DNA of 64,000 nucleotides from JACSRF01 sp963695505 (GCA_963695505.1 CAVOGX010000008.1:69592-133591), one strand, 5' to 3'; positions 36,265-44,643 are shown, counted from the stretch's first letter. Notes: generated by a model from the sequence alone, not told the origin. Made by a program: numbers and translations.

Positions 36265-36457
36265 GAGAGCCTCCTTTTTATTGCTTTGTGGGTAATGTGG
36301 AGCGGGATTGGCGCGGGGCGAAAAGCCTGTGCGTCTTCCAGTTCTCGATTTGGATGCCAACCCCACCCACTAACTGATGGGAGACACTCTAACCGATCCG
36401 GCGGCTTTGTTAAAGTTCGATAATTTTCATAATACCAGGAGAATTTAGCCCGAAAAC

Positions 36458-36729
36458 GACACATCGAGCTTGTGGTACCTGCCCGTAAGAACATGAGAAC
36501 CAAGCCTCCGGTATCTGTCATCAAAACATGCAATCGTTGGCGTAAACTGGTCGAAACAGTGGGTTCACACTTGACTGAGCGTTACCACATCACCAAGACG
36601 CGTGCTCATGACCTGTGGCATTATCAACATCGTTTGATTCGTAAGGTACTTTCTCACACGGTTTGTGTGTTCATCAATTTGCAACTGGGCCGACCGCCTC
36701 TTCACTTAGATGATTTGGTGGCCGCTTGA
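36458..36729 (+). pseudogene. IS982 transposase, C-terminal fragment
   Basis: RHIELVVPARKNMRTKPPVSVIKTCNRWRKLVETVGSHLTERYHITKTRAHDLWHYQHRLIRKVLSHTVCVFINLQLGRPPLHLDDLVAA matches the standard IS982 C-terminus, including the conserved ETVGSHLTER and HDLWH..RLIRK motifs. The stop at 36727-36729 abuts the right inverted repeat. Confidence 0.85.
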
Positions 36730-36752
36730 AAGTTGCACATTAGGTAGCAGCA

Positions 36753-37678
36753 GGCTTAGAATGTCTGCTTGACAAACCGCGCAGTGGACGACCCATTAAG
36801 TTTGATGGCGCACAGCGCGCAAAAATAACTGCGCTGGCTTGCAGTGAGCCACCTGAAGGGTACGGGCAATGGAACTTGCGTTTGCTGGCTGAAAAAGTGG
36901 TTGAGCTGGAATATTGCGCCAGCATTTCCCATACCCAGGTCAGCGACATCCTGAAAAAAACGAACTTAAGCCTCACCTGAAGCGCTACTGGTGCATTGGC
37001 AAGATAAACAGCCGTTTCATTGCGCGCATGGAACGCATACTCGCTCTTTATGCCTTGCCTTATGACCCGCTTAACCCTGTCATTTGTTATGATGAACGGC
37101 CGTGTTTTCTCATTGGTGACACCGTCGAGCCATTGGCTCTACAAACAGGTCAATCACGTCGTGAGCATTACGCCTACGAGAAAAATGGGTCTTGCTGCCT
37201 ATTAGCGGCTATCGAACCTCTGACTGGTAAGCGCTTGTCTCGTGTATTTGCACAGCGTAGAAAAAAGGAGTTTTTCCTTTTTTGTCAGGCGTTGGCGGCG
37301 GCTTATCCTGAAGCGGCCAAGATTCATCTGGTTCTGGACAACCTTAACACCCATGATGTCAGCGCTTTTTACGAAAACTTGCCAGCTGACGAGGCATTCG
37401 CACTAGCTGAACGATTTGAGTTCTACTTCACGCCCAAATCAGCTAGTTGGCTGAACATGATTGAAATTGAGTTTTCTGCTCTGGCTCGCCTTTGTCTCAA
37501 TCGGCGTATCCCGACCATGGCTAAACTCAAAAGTGAAGTAATGGCTATCGTAACAGAACGCCACGAAAAGCAGATTAAGATCAATTGGCAGTTTTCGCTA
37601 ACCGCTGTCCGGAAAAAGCTTAATTCGCATTATGTAGTTGTTAATGAAGAGAATGAAGCATTCTCAAATGCAAAATAA
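36753..37678 (+). pseudogene. IS630-family transposase, catalytic part with A7 frameshift site
   Basis: Coding resumes after the IS982 insertion as GLECLLDKPRSGRPIKFDGAQRAKITALACSEPPEGYGQWNLRLLAEKVVELEYCASISHTQVSDILKK. At the run of seven A (36954-36960) the zero frame soon stops. A -1 shift continues as NELKPHLKRYWCIGKINSRFIARMERILALYALPYD. The DDE residues follow: VICYDERPCFLIGD, IHLVLDNLNTHD and PKSASWLNMIEIEFSAL. Some IS630 elements use programmed -1 frameshifting on A-runs, so this shift may be functional. Confidence 0.85.
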
Positions 37679-37749
37679 TTTATCTTACGGTGTATTGAGT
37701 AAGTTTTTTCAAAGATAGAATAATGAGTCCCGATAGGAAGGATACAATC

Positions 37750-38571
37750 ATGAAACCGATCTCCGTCACCGTGGAAGAGATGTACGCGGGAACCGAAGAA
37801 GGTTACCTCGCTTTCCTGGTCGTGTTGGACGAAAGCTTGAACCCCCGCTCTCCGGACGTACTTTACGAAAAATTTGGCCAACTAGGACCCACGCCCGATA
37901 GCGTGGTCTTGGACATTGGCTGCCGCTACGGCGCCCAGGCTTGCGAATTGGCGCAGCGCTTTGGCTGCCGCGTGGTAGGCGTCGATTTGGTGCGCGACAA
38001 TCTCTTGCATGCCCCCAAACGCATCGCTGAAAAAGGAGTAGGCCAATCCGTGCAGGTCATCCAGGGTGATATTCAACAACTGCCCCTGCCCGCCCAGTCT
38101 TTCGATTTCATCTGGTGCAGGGACGTCTTAACCCACGTCCCCGATTTGTTGCAGGTGTTTGCCGCCTGCGCGCGGGTGCTAAAACCCAACGGGCAAATGC
38201 TGATTTTTAGCATGTTCATGACCGATTTGATTTCCGACGAAGAAGCGGCAGCCCTTTGCGCACCGCTGGCTTCTCAGCCAGAAAACATGACCCGCGCCTA
38301 TTTTGAGCAAGCCTTCTCGGGCGCGGGGTTTACCCTCGTTGAAGCCGATACCCTGAGCAGCGAATGGCGGGAATATGGGGAAGAGTCCGGGACCATGACC
38401 ACATCGAAGCAACTGCTGCGCATTGCGCGCATGCGGCGCAACCGGGAGCAATTGGTCGCGCAATTTGGGGAGAAAGAATACGTTTCGGAGCTGGCAAACT
38501 GCCATTGGGGCGTGTACCAGATGCTAGGGAAGCTAAGCCCCGTCATTTATACACTGGAGAAGAAAAGTTAG
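37750..38571 (+). CDS. SAM-dependent class I methyltransferase
   Basis: About 273 residues from MKPISVTVEEM; the ATG at 37750 has GGAAGGAT upstream, better than the ATG at 37723. The Rossmann motifs are clear: motif I SVVLDIGCRYGAQACELAQRFG, the acidic end of beta2 VVGVDLVRDNL, motif II VIQGDIQQLPLPAQSFDFIWCRDVLTHV and post-II RVLKPNGQMLIF. The overall style is that of small-molecule methyltransferases acting on glycine/sarcosine or sterol-like substrates. The substrate is unknown. It begins 56 bp beyond the end of the IS630 element. Confidence 0.9.
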   Translation: MKPISVTVEEMYAGTEEGYLAFLVVLDESLNPRSPDVLYEKFGQLGPTPDSVVLDIGCRYGAQACELAQRFGCRVVGVDLVRDNLLHAPKRIAEKGVGQSVQVIQGDIQQLPLPAQSFDFIWCRDVLTHVPDLLQVFAACARVLKPNGQMLIFSMFMTDLISDEEAAALCAPLASQPENMTRAYFEQAFSGAGFTLVEADTLSSEWREYGEESGTMTTSKQLLRIARMRRNREQLVAQFGEKEYVSELANCHWGVYQMLGKLSPVIYTLEKKS

Positions 38572-38640
38572 CCCCGCCCCTGTACCCTGCTGTGTGGTGG
38601 GCTAAACGATGAGAAACGGCCGTTTTGCTCAATAATGGTC

Positions 38641-38676
38641 CCTCCTCTGCTGCCGCTCAATGCAGGGGGCTTTTTT
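38641..38676 (+). terminator. Probable rho-independent terminator
   Basis: An imperfect stem (about 38643-38650 with 38662-38669, including two G-U pairs) is followed by C and six T (38671-38676). It lies 70 bp after the methyltransferase stop and just before the map gene. Confidence 0.55.
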
Positions 38677-38729
38677 CTGTGCTATACTCGCCCCCGTTAT
38701 CAAATTGACAGGCTCAAGGAAATAAGCAA

Positions 38730-39503
38730 ATGCGTATGAAAAATGCCAAAGCCATCGCCCGCATGCGCGTTGCCGGTCGGATGGTAGCCGATTGTTTCGC
38801 CCTGCTGCGCGAGAACATCCAACCCGGCGTCAATATCAAGGCGCTTGACCAAATGGTAGAAGCATACATCTACAAACAGGGAGCAGAACCCCTGTACAAA
38901 GGGTACCAGGGCAGCTCTGCCGAACACCCTCCCTTTCCTGGCGTCATCTGCGCCTCGGTTAACCACGAAATTTGTCACGGTTTGCCCAATGACCGGGTTC
39001 TTAAAGAAGGTGACATCATCGGTATCGACATAGGACTGAAGTATAAGGGATACTGCGGCGATGCCTGCGTCACTTTTCCCGTGGGCGCGGTCTCTTCTCC
39101 GGCCCAGCGGCTGCTAGATGTGGCCAAGCAGGCCCTTTATGTGGGTGTCGATGCGGCCCAGGCCAATGGCTATCTCAACGATATTGGGCGCGCTATCCAC
39201 GGCTTTGCCGACCAGCACGGCGTATCGGTTGTGCGGGAATGGGGCGGGCACGGCATAGGTCGGGCACTACACGAATCCCCCTCGGTTTCCCATGTGCGCC
39301 AGCCCGGTAACGGCCCAAAACTGCGGCCTGGTATGACTTTTACCATCGAACCGATGATTAATGCCGGTGATCATGAGTGGATTTTGCTCCCTGATGGCTG
39401 GACGGTCATTACAAAAGATGGACAGCTCTCTGCGCAATTTGAGCATACGATTGCCATCACCTCTAACGGTCCGGAAATTTTGACTCCCTGGGACAAAATC
39501 TAA
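38730..39503 (+). CDS. map: Methionine aminopeptidase, type I
   Basis: It removes the initiator Met from nascent cytosolic proteins using two divalent metal ions. 257 residues. The five metal ligands are visible in GIDIGLKYKGYCGDACVTF (two Asp), GGHGIGRALHESP (His), FTIEPMIN (Glu) and AQFEHTIAI (Glu). The substrate-binding His is in NHEICHGLPN. It is not placed with secY/adk/infA as in many bacteria but stands alone after a terminator. Confidence 0.97.
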   Translation: MRMKNAKAIARMRVAGRMVADCFALLRENIQPGVNIKALDQMVEAYIYKQGAEPLYKGYQGSSAEHPPFPGVICASVNHEICHGLPNDRVLKEGDIIGIDIGLKYKGYCGDACVTFPVGAVSSPAQRLLDVAKQALYVGVDAAQANGYLNDIGRAIHGFADQHGVSVVREWGGHGIGRALHESPSVSHVRQPGNGPKLRPGMTFTIEPMINAGDHEWILLPDGWTVITKDGQLSAQFEHTIAITSNGPEILTPWDKI

Positions 39504-39715
39504 TCTTCCCCAATCCCACCCATTAATTATCAGTTGCGCCTGGGCATCATCTTATTATGGGACGGCAAAAGATATTAACTCCCACTAAGAGTTCATGCAC
39601 GCCGCCCCTCACCTGTATCACAATTACCCCAACACATTGACTGCCTGGTAATCCGCTCATGGCTTTCATGAGTGGATGCGCGCAGGCAGCAATTCATCTA
39701 AACGAGGAAATATCA

Positions 39716-40264
39716 ATGAACGACACAACAAATTTTGAAGTAGCAACCATGGGTGGCGGATGCTTTTGGTGTCTGGAGGCTGTCTACGATCAGATGCGCG
39801 GTGTATCGAATGTTGTATCTGGCTACACAGGCGGCCACGTGCCTAACCCTACCTATAAGGCGATTTGTACTGGGACAACCGGCCATGCAGAAGTTGTGCA
39901 GGTCACCTTTGACCGAAGTGTGGTGAATTTCAAGGAGATTTTGCAGGTCTTTTTTACCATTCACGACCCGACCACTCTCAACCGCCAGGGTAATGACGTT
40001 GGGCCACAATATCGTTCCGCTATTTTTTATCACAGTGAGGAACAAAAGCGCATTGCCCAAGAGGTCATTGGGGAATTTGAAGCGGAGGGGGTATGGGACA
40101 ACCCCATTGTCACCGAAGTAAGCCCGCTGGAGGTCTTCTATGAAGCAGAAGATTATCACCAGGAGTATTACGAAAACAATTCTTATCAACCTTATTGCAT
40201 GTTCGTTGTGGCTCCCAAGGTGAAGAAGTTCCGGGAAAAGTTTGTGGAACACCTCAAAAAATAA
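39716..40264 (+). CDS. msrA: Peptide methionine-S-sulfoxide reductase
   Basis: It repairs oxidised Met (S-epimer) in proteins. About 182 residues from MNDTTNFEVATM; the ATG at 39716 follows CGAGGAAATATCA, while the longer frame from 39659 lacks a site. The catalytic GGGCFWCLEAVYD, SGYTGGHVPNPTY, TGHAEVVQVTFD and FFTIHDPTTLNRQGNDVGPQYRSAIF motifs are complete. No MsrB domain is fused. Confidence 0.97.
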   Translation: MNDTTNFEVATMGGGCFWCLEAVYDQMRGVSNVVSGYTGGHVPNPTYKAICTGTTGHAEVVQVTFDRSVVNFKEILQVFFTIHDPTTLNRQGNDVGPQYRSAIFYHSEEQKRIAQEVIGEFEAEGVWDNPIVTEVSPLEVFYEAEDYHQEYYENNSYQPYCMFVVAPKVKKFREKFVEHLKK

Positions 40265-40288
40265 GCGTCTTTACGCCAATTTCTACGT

Positions 40289-40810
40289 TTAGGCTGCCGA
40301 CTCCCCGGCGTGAAAAGGATGATATGCATAAATATCTTGCCGGTTAATAGCCAGTAAGGGAACCTTGCGAGTTGGGGCCTTGCGCAAGTTGCGCATCGGG
40401 TATATTGAAGCATCTGTGACGCCAAAGAAATCTTTGGTTTCGTCGAAAACGTCGTCATCGCGGGAGTCTGGATTGGCATGCAAATTGCCGCGAATAGCAA
40501 ACCACTCAGTATAGAATACAAACGGCCGTTTCGAAGCCAGAAGCATCACATTCTCCACCCGCTCTGGTTCCAGCAGCGCAATTCCCGTGATAAATTTCTT
40601 GTTCAGTGCCATCATCTCCTGCTTCATGCCTTTTACCTGCGCATCCGGAACAATAGGGTACATTTCCACCTCATCAAAACGAGCCACATCATACCGCCGG
40701 TCATTCATAAAAATAAGCAGGTCACCCTTGGGTTGAAAAACTGCACGCGCCATAAAGCCAGGCATCAACACTTCTACTTGAAACGTCGGTAGCTCCAACT
40801 TGCCAAACAT
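40289..40810 (-). CDS. Conserved hypothetical protein
   Basis: About 173 residues from MFGKLELPTFQVEVLMPGFMARAVFQPKGDLLIFMNDRRYDVARFDEVEMYPI. The ATG at 40810 has AAAGGAGCTAAG upstream; the frame open to 41011 runs into the 3' end of the group II intron and is not native. It is predicted soluble, without membrane segment or signal peptide. I do not recognise the family. It is convergent with msrA, 24 bp away. Confidence 0.6.
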   Translation of the reverse strand: MFGKLELPTFQVEVLMPGFMARAVFQPKGDLLIFMNDRRYDVARFDEVEMYPIVPDAQVKGMKQEMMALNKKFITGIALLEPERVENVMLLASKRPFVFYTEWFAIRGNLHANPDSRDDDVFDETKDFFGVTDASIYPMRNLRKAPTRKVPLLAINRQDIYAYHPFHAGESAA

Positions 40811-40933
40811 CTTAGCTCCTTTAAAAAGCCGCCGAAACAAACTAGCGGCCTTATTGCGTAATAAACCAGGTCTTATACCCTCATATTCTACATGGAAAGG
40901 GGCAGTATCGTGGCGGGAAAATAGTACCCCCAA

Positions 40934-42834
40934 ATCGGGATAGGGGGGATGTTTCGCCCCCTTCCTCCCACACCACCGGACATGCGGGTCCGCATCCGGC
41001 GGTTCGGTCAAGTATGACGAAGTTCGTATTGTTCCAGGAAACTGACTAAGCCGACCTTCCGCCAGTAGGCGTTACTCAATGCCTGATGTACTGGCGGTGT
41101 CTTGGACATCCGCCACGTTCCCAAACTTCCCCCACCAGCACGAACGGCCCAATATTCGGACACCCCTCGCGCTTTCAGGTTCTTGTATCGGTTTCGCGGC
41201 GTTTTCCACTGTTTCCACGCCATTTGTCTCATCCGCCGTCGTAACCATTCGTCCAGGCGTCCCATATGCCCTTTGGCATCTGCCAAGCGCATAGTAGTTC
41301 ACCCAACCGATGATACTGCGGCGTAGCTGTCACGGATTTCTTCCCATGACCGTCCTTGACTGCGGCGGGTCAGTTTCTTCACTTTGCGCTTCATGCGTTC
41401 CAGACTGTGGCGGGCGATTCGGATGCCGACCCCGCCTGCTCTTCAGTAGAAGCTAAAGCCCAGGAACTGTCGCCTTGCTCGCTAAGTCCACTGCGCTTTT
41501 CTCCTCATTGACTTTCAGGCGAAGTTTCTTCTCGATGTATCTGCGTATACTCGCCATCACCCGTTCCGCTGCTCGCTGACTGCTGCACATAGATGTTGCA
41601 GTCGTCGGCGTAGCGCACAAAGCGATGTCCTCGCTTCTCCAATTCCCGGTCTAATTCATCCAGTACGATATTGGATAGTAATGGCGACAACGGCCCACCT
41701 TGCGGTGTCCCTTCTTCTGTCTCCATCACCACCCCATTCACCATCACCCCTGCTTTCAGGTATTCATTGACCAGTCTCAGGACCCGTTTGTCACGCTATC
41801 TCGCTTTCATCCGCGCCATCAGCCGGTCATGATTCACTGTGTCGAAGAATTTCGCCAGGTCTATGTCCACCACCCACGTGTTGCCCGCTTCGATGTGCTC
41901 CTTGTGCCGCTTTCACCGCGTCGTGGGCACTTCGTCTTGGTCTAAACCCGTAGCTGTGTTCACTGAATCTTGGCTCGTATTCCATGACTCAGTATTTGGT
42001 GCATCGCCTGTTGGATTAGCCGGTCTTGGACTGTTGGTATCCCTATCAGCCGCACCCCGCCGCTTGGCTTTGGTATTTCTACCCGCCGCACCGGGCTTGG
42101 TTGATAGGTTCCTGCTTCTAGCTTGGCTCGGATGCTTTCCCAATGCGCTTTCAGGTGTTCCGGCAGTTCCTCTACGGTCATGCCGTCTACCCCTGGCGCG
42201 CCTTTGTTGGCCTGCACTCGTTCCAATGCTTGAACAGGTTGCTCGGCTAAAGATGTGTTCCCACAACCCTACTGCTTCGTGTTGAACCATTTCTTTCTCC
42301 ATTTGCTCCGATAACCTCTTGCACCTGCGGCGCTTCCTTCCGGCCTTCTGCCTTCTCTCCACGTTCGCTCTGGTTTCTTTCCACCCAGATGTCGGCTGCT
42401 GCGGTTATCCTGCGCCTTTCTGTTCAACTTCTTGTCCGTTCTGCCCTTCGCCCTGTAGATGGCTTTCACCATCCGCCCTGGGTGGTCGTTGTCTCTCGCT
42501 CCGCGAGCGACCCCACCGACTACTACGGCTTCTGCTGACTTCTGCCCCTTGCGGGCAGACCTCCCCGGATAAGGTGCGGTTTCTTTCCCCTGACCCTCGC
42601 CGCGTTTACATGAGACTACTCTGACCCTCTTTTTGGACTTCACTGTCTCTTGCCAGCTTATCCGGCATCCCATGCCTCTCTACGCGATTCTTGTTCATCG
42701 AGTCCAGGTTTTGCGCTCCGGCTTCCTCTCCACGTTCGCTCACGCTCACGCAGTTGCCTTCGGCTAGTGGTTCGTCGGGTCAACGCCCACAGGAGACTTT
42801 CACTCCCTAGTTACCGCCCATGCCGGGCGTACAC
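40934..42834 (-). mobile_element. Group II intron, IIC-like, inserted after a terminator hairpin
   Basis: On the minus strand the element begins GTGTACGCCCGGCATGGGCG at 42834 and ends with a domain V/VI-like segment (about 41000-40950: AACCGCCGGATGCGGACCC, then CATGTCCGGTGGTGTGGGAGG) and CCCTATCCCGAT at 40934. It is 1.9 kb, with maturase fragments in the 3' half and about 540 bp of ribozyme sequence before them. The first intron base directly follows the T-run of the terminator at 42835-42871, the target preference known for class C introns. Confidence 0.82.
41008..42290 (-). pseudogene. Group II intron reverse transcriptase / maturase, degraded
   Basis: The fragments read in order: ERVQANKGAPGVDGMTVEELPEHLKAHWESI..RRVEIPKPSGGVRLIGIPTVQDRLIQQAMHQIL (RT 0-2), a shifted piece EYEPRFSEHSYGFRPRRSAHDAV, then VVDIDLAKFFDTVNHDRL with an internal stop, EGTPQGGPLSPLLSNIVLDELDRELEKRGHRFVRYADDCNIYV (catalytic YADD), and finally the maturase domain X-like C-terminus LDEWLRRRMRQMAWKQWKTPRNRYKNLKARGV..LSNAYWRKVGLVSFLEQY. 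At least three frame changes and one stop are needed, so the protein is inactive as written. Confidence 0.85.
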
Positions 42835-42871
42835 AAAAAGGGAGCAGCAAGTAGACCCCGCTGCTCCCTTT
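42835..42871 (-). terminator. Rho-independent terminator of the helical-repeat gene
   Basis: A perfect 12-bp stem (42837-42848 with 42860-42871; AAAGGGAGCAGC and complement) with an 11-base loop and, on the minus strand, TTTTT. It starts 19 bp after the stop at 42890. The group II intron starts at the very next base after the T-run. Confidence 0.9.
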
Positions 42872-42889
42872 GGCTTCCGGTCAGGTTTC

Positions 42890-43984
42890 TTAGTTGTTTA
42901 TCTGCATATCAACCAATTCCGCAGCCGACACAGGACCTTGGGATTGGACGATTTTTTGCGCAAATTCAGGCGTTACGTCATGGATACGCATATCAACAAG
43001 CAGTTCGACCGTTACGCCTGTCACGCCAGCATCCAAAATAGCCCGGGCAAATTCCGGTGTGACGCCATGAATCAGCATATCTTCCAGGGTATCAACCGAT
43101 AAACCTGGCAGTTTCATGGCAGCCAGCCGCTGCACAACCGCCGATTTTGCCCCGTGAATGCGCAAGTCCACCAATGATTCGGCCGTTATACCGGGAAGGC
43201 CTAATGCCATCATCTCTTGCACAAACTCGGTAGTCACGTTGTGAATACGCATGTCCACCAACCGCTCCAGGGTTAAATCCGGCAAGCCAAAGCCCTTCAT
43301 TTCTTTGATGAAAGCGGCCGTTACGTGATGAATACCCAGGTCCACAATCTGTTCTACCGTTGCATCATCAAACCCCAGCTCATAAACCTGCCTGATCAGG
43401 TCCACCTGGACGTGATGGATACCCAGTTCGACCACGTCATCAATGGTCAAATCTAACCCCAACTGCTGCATTTCCTCCACCAGTTCTGGCTGAATGTGAT
43501 GGATTCCCAACTGCACAATGTCATCGGTGGTCAGGTTGGCAAAACCCATGGCTTTAAAGCGCGCTACATAGTCTGGGCGAATGTGATGAATGGCAAATTG
43601 CACAATGTCGTCCACGGTTAAGTTTGGCAAAGAGAGCTCAACCAGGCGGTGCACAAAATCGGCCGTAACGTGGTGGATTTGCAGCTGCCACAGGTCGTCG
43701 TGGCTCAAACCTGGCAGACCCGCCTTAGCAATGGCCTCCGCGTAGCCCGGCGTGACCCGCTGATAATCGTGAATTGCCCTGAGCCGCGGGGCGCGGGGGG
43801 CTGCAGGAACAGCCGGAATCGGGGGTATTGGCGGCACAGGGGGTGTCGGAGTTCTGGGCGGGCGTGGGGGCACGGGTACGGCCGTTTCCCCTACGCCCAA
43901 CGCATCCAGCAATTTTGCCGCCTCCGCGGCATTGATCTTGCCCTTGGCCAGCATTTCTAGCACATGTCTCCGTTCTTCATTCAT
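42890..43984 (-). CDS. SHOCT-like domain plus tandem helical repeats (LiaX/YvlB-like)
   Basis: 364 residues. NEERRHVLEMLAKGKINAAEAAKLLDALG at the N-terminus is a SHOCT-like two-helix domain. A Pro-rich linker (about 35-65) follows, then about ten repeats of 27-29 residues with the consensus GLPxLTxDDLVxLxIHxVxxEFVxEMxxLG (for example NLTVDDIVQFAIHHIRPDYVARFKAMGF and DLTLERLVDMRIHNVTTEFVQEMMALGL). Each repeat is probably a helical hairpin. Similar repeats occur in envelope-stress sensors of the LiaX and BlaR1-associated type. No signal peptide is seen. It is third in a cassette with 43995-44159 and 44263-44643, and it is preceded by GAGGAGGCAGTC. Confidence 0.78.
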   Translation of the reverse strand: MNEERRHVLEMLAKGKINAAEAAKLLDALGVGETAVPVPPRPPRTPTPPVPPIPPIPAVPAAPRAPRLRAIHDYQRVTPGYAEAIAKAGLPGLSHDDLWQLQIHHVTADFVHRLVELSLPNLTVDDIVQFAIHHIRPDYVARFKAMGFANLTTDDIVQLGIHHIQPELVEEMQQLGLDLTIDDVVELGIHHVQVDLIRQVYELGFDDATVEQIVDLGIHHVTAAFIKEMKGFGLPDLTLERLVDMRIHNVTTEFVQEMMALGLPGITAESLVDLRIHGAKSAVVQRLAAMKLPGLSVDTLEDMLIHGVTPEFARAILDAGVTGVTVELLVDMRIHDVTPEFAQKIVQSQGPVSAAELVDMQINN

Positions 43985-43994
43985 GACTGCCTCC

Positions 43995-44159
43995 TCATTG
44001 ATTCACGCCTGAATCGCGCACCAGCGACTCCGGCTGGGATAATTTTTCCGCGGGCCGTAAGGGAGCTTCCCCTAAAGCCTCCAACAGCATGTCCGCTTCC
44101 GCGGCTGTTACTTTGCCCGCCGCCAGCATTTTCAACACCTTCATCTTTTCAGCCCTCAT
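43995..44159 (-). CDS. Small SHOCT-like protein (54 aa)
   Basis: The ATG at 44159 is preceded by GGAGGTGAATG (ideal spacing); an ATG directly before it is too close to the site. The peptide MRAEKMKVLKMLAAGKVTAAEADMLLEALGEAPL is nearly the same two-helix motif as the N-terminus of the next gene (MNEERRHVLEMLAKGKINAAEAAKLLDALG). A 20-residue tail follows. It ends 10 bp before the next start. It may compete with or pair with the SHOCT domains of its neighbours. Confidence 0.75.
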   Translation of the reverse strand: MRAEKMKVLKMLAAGKVTAAEADMLLEALGEAPLRPAEKLSQPESLVRDSGVNQ

Positions 44160-44262
44160 CATTCACCTCCATCAGGCAAGAGACACCCACAGCCGAAACG
44201 GCCGTTCTCACCCTGCCTATTAAACTGTTTGCAAAAAGGGCTACAGCGTGAACTGCCAGGAA

Positions 44263-44643
44263 TTATGGCCGCAGCTTTTCCAGCAGCCGCGACGCCTCAT
44301 CAACGCTAATTTCGTCTCGCTCCAACTGCGCCAGGATTTCCTGCCGCTGGCGTGACGACTCTTCATCACTTTCTTCGCGCGCCTCAAAACCCAGGGCTTC
44401 AATCACCTCATTTAACCGGTTGCGAATCGTCCAATAAGACCAGCCCGTTTCCCGCTCCATTTCCTTCACGTTACCCTTATTCTTCACGAAAATCTCCAGA
44501 AAATGCAGACTCTCTGGCGCCAGGCGTGAGAAAATGTTCGGCTGAAATTGACCCAATACAACCGTTTCGCATTGCGTGCAGCTCATTTGGGTAACGATCA
44601 TGTCACCCCCGCATGCGGGGCAGTGCTCCAACAATTTGCGCAT
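44263..44643 (-). CDS. DUF2089-family regulator: zinc ribbon, HTH and SHOCT-like tail
   Basis: 126 residues. The N-terminal zinc ribbon (HCPACGGDMIVTQMSCTQCETVV) is followed by a helix-turn-helix (RLAPESLHFLEIFVKNKGNVKEMERETGWSYWTIRNRLNEVIEALGF) and a C-terminal two-helix segment (RQRQEILAQLERDEISVDEASRLLEKLRP) of the SHOCT-like type. This is the standard DUF2089 layout. It is first in the three-gene cassette and so is the likely transcriptional regulator of it. The AT-rich region 44644-44760 upstream should hold the promoter. Confidence 0.9.
   Translation of the reverse strand: MRKLLEHCPACGGDMIVTQMSCTQCETVVLGQFQPNIFSRLAPESLHFLEIFVKNKGNVKEMERETGWSYWTIRNRLNEVIEALGFEAREESDEESSRQRQEILAQLERDEISVDEASRLLEKLRP

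Larger units (their letters stand above)
34515..36457 (-). mobile_element. IS110-family element inside the IS982 gene (ends approximate)
   Basis: The IS982 reading frame breaks after SWRQ near 34515 and resumes as RHIELVVPARKNMRTKPPV near 36458, so the insertion is about 1.9 kb. No inverted repeats are visible, as usual for IS110. It holds one DEDD transposase gene on the minus strand, about 190 bp of sequence before its start and about 375-420 bp of non-coding sequence after its stop. One of these flanks is expected to encode a bridge RNA. Confidence 0.75.
31737..36745 (+). mobile_element. IS982-family element (itself carrying two further insertions)
   Basis: The terminal inverted repeats are ACCTAATGTGCGACTT (31737-31752) and the complement of ACCTAATGTGCAACTT (36730-36745). 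They are flanked by a 7-bp duplication AGCAGCA (31730-31736 and 36746-36752). The transposase pieces inside (31832-31940, 34019 to about 34515, about 36458-36729) join into one IS982-type protein. With the internal DDE tandem (31941-34009 plus one duplicated CCTGCTTTG) and the IS110 element removed, the remaining length is about 1 kb, as expected. Confidence 0.85.
31465..37694 (+). mobile_element. IS630-family element, interrupted by a 5-kb insertion
   Basis: The outer ends are TA-flanked and inverted: TACACCGTAAATTAAATT at 31465 and the complement of TACACCGTAAGATAAATT ending at 37694. Removing the inner insertion (31737-36745 plus one 7-bp duplication copy) leaves about 1.2 kb, the normal IS630 size, with an intact transposase reading frame up to an A7 tract. 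IS630 elements insert at TA and duplicate it. Confidence 0.82.

Noticed and set aside
34612..36423. Long plus-strand open frame of about 600 codons opposite the IS110 gene
   Set aside because: It is antisense to a transposase with complete catalytic motifs; its translation has no recognisable domain and follows the codon phase of the real gene.
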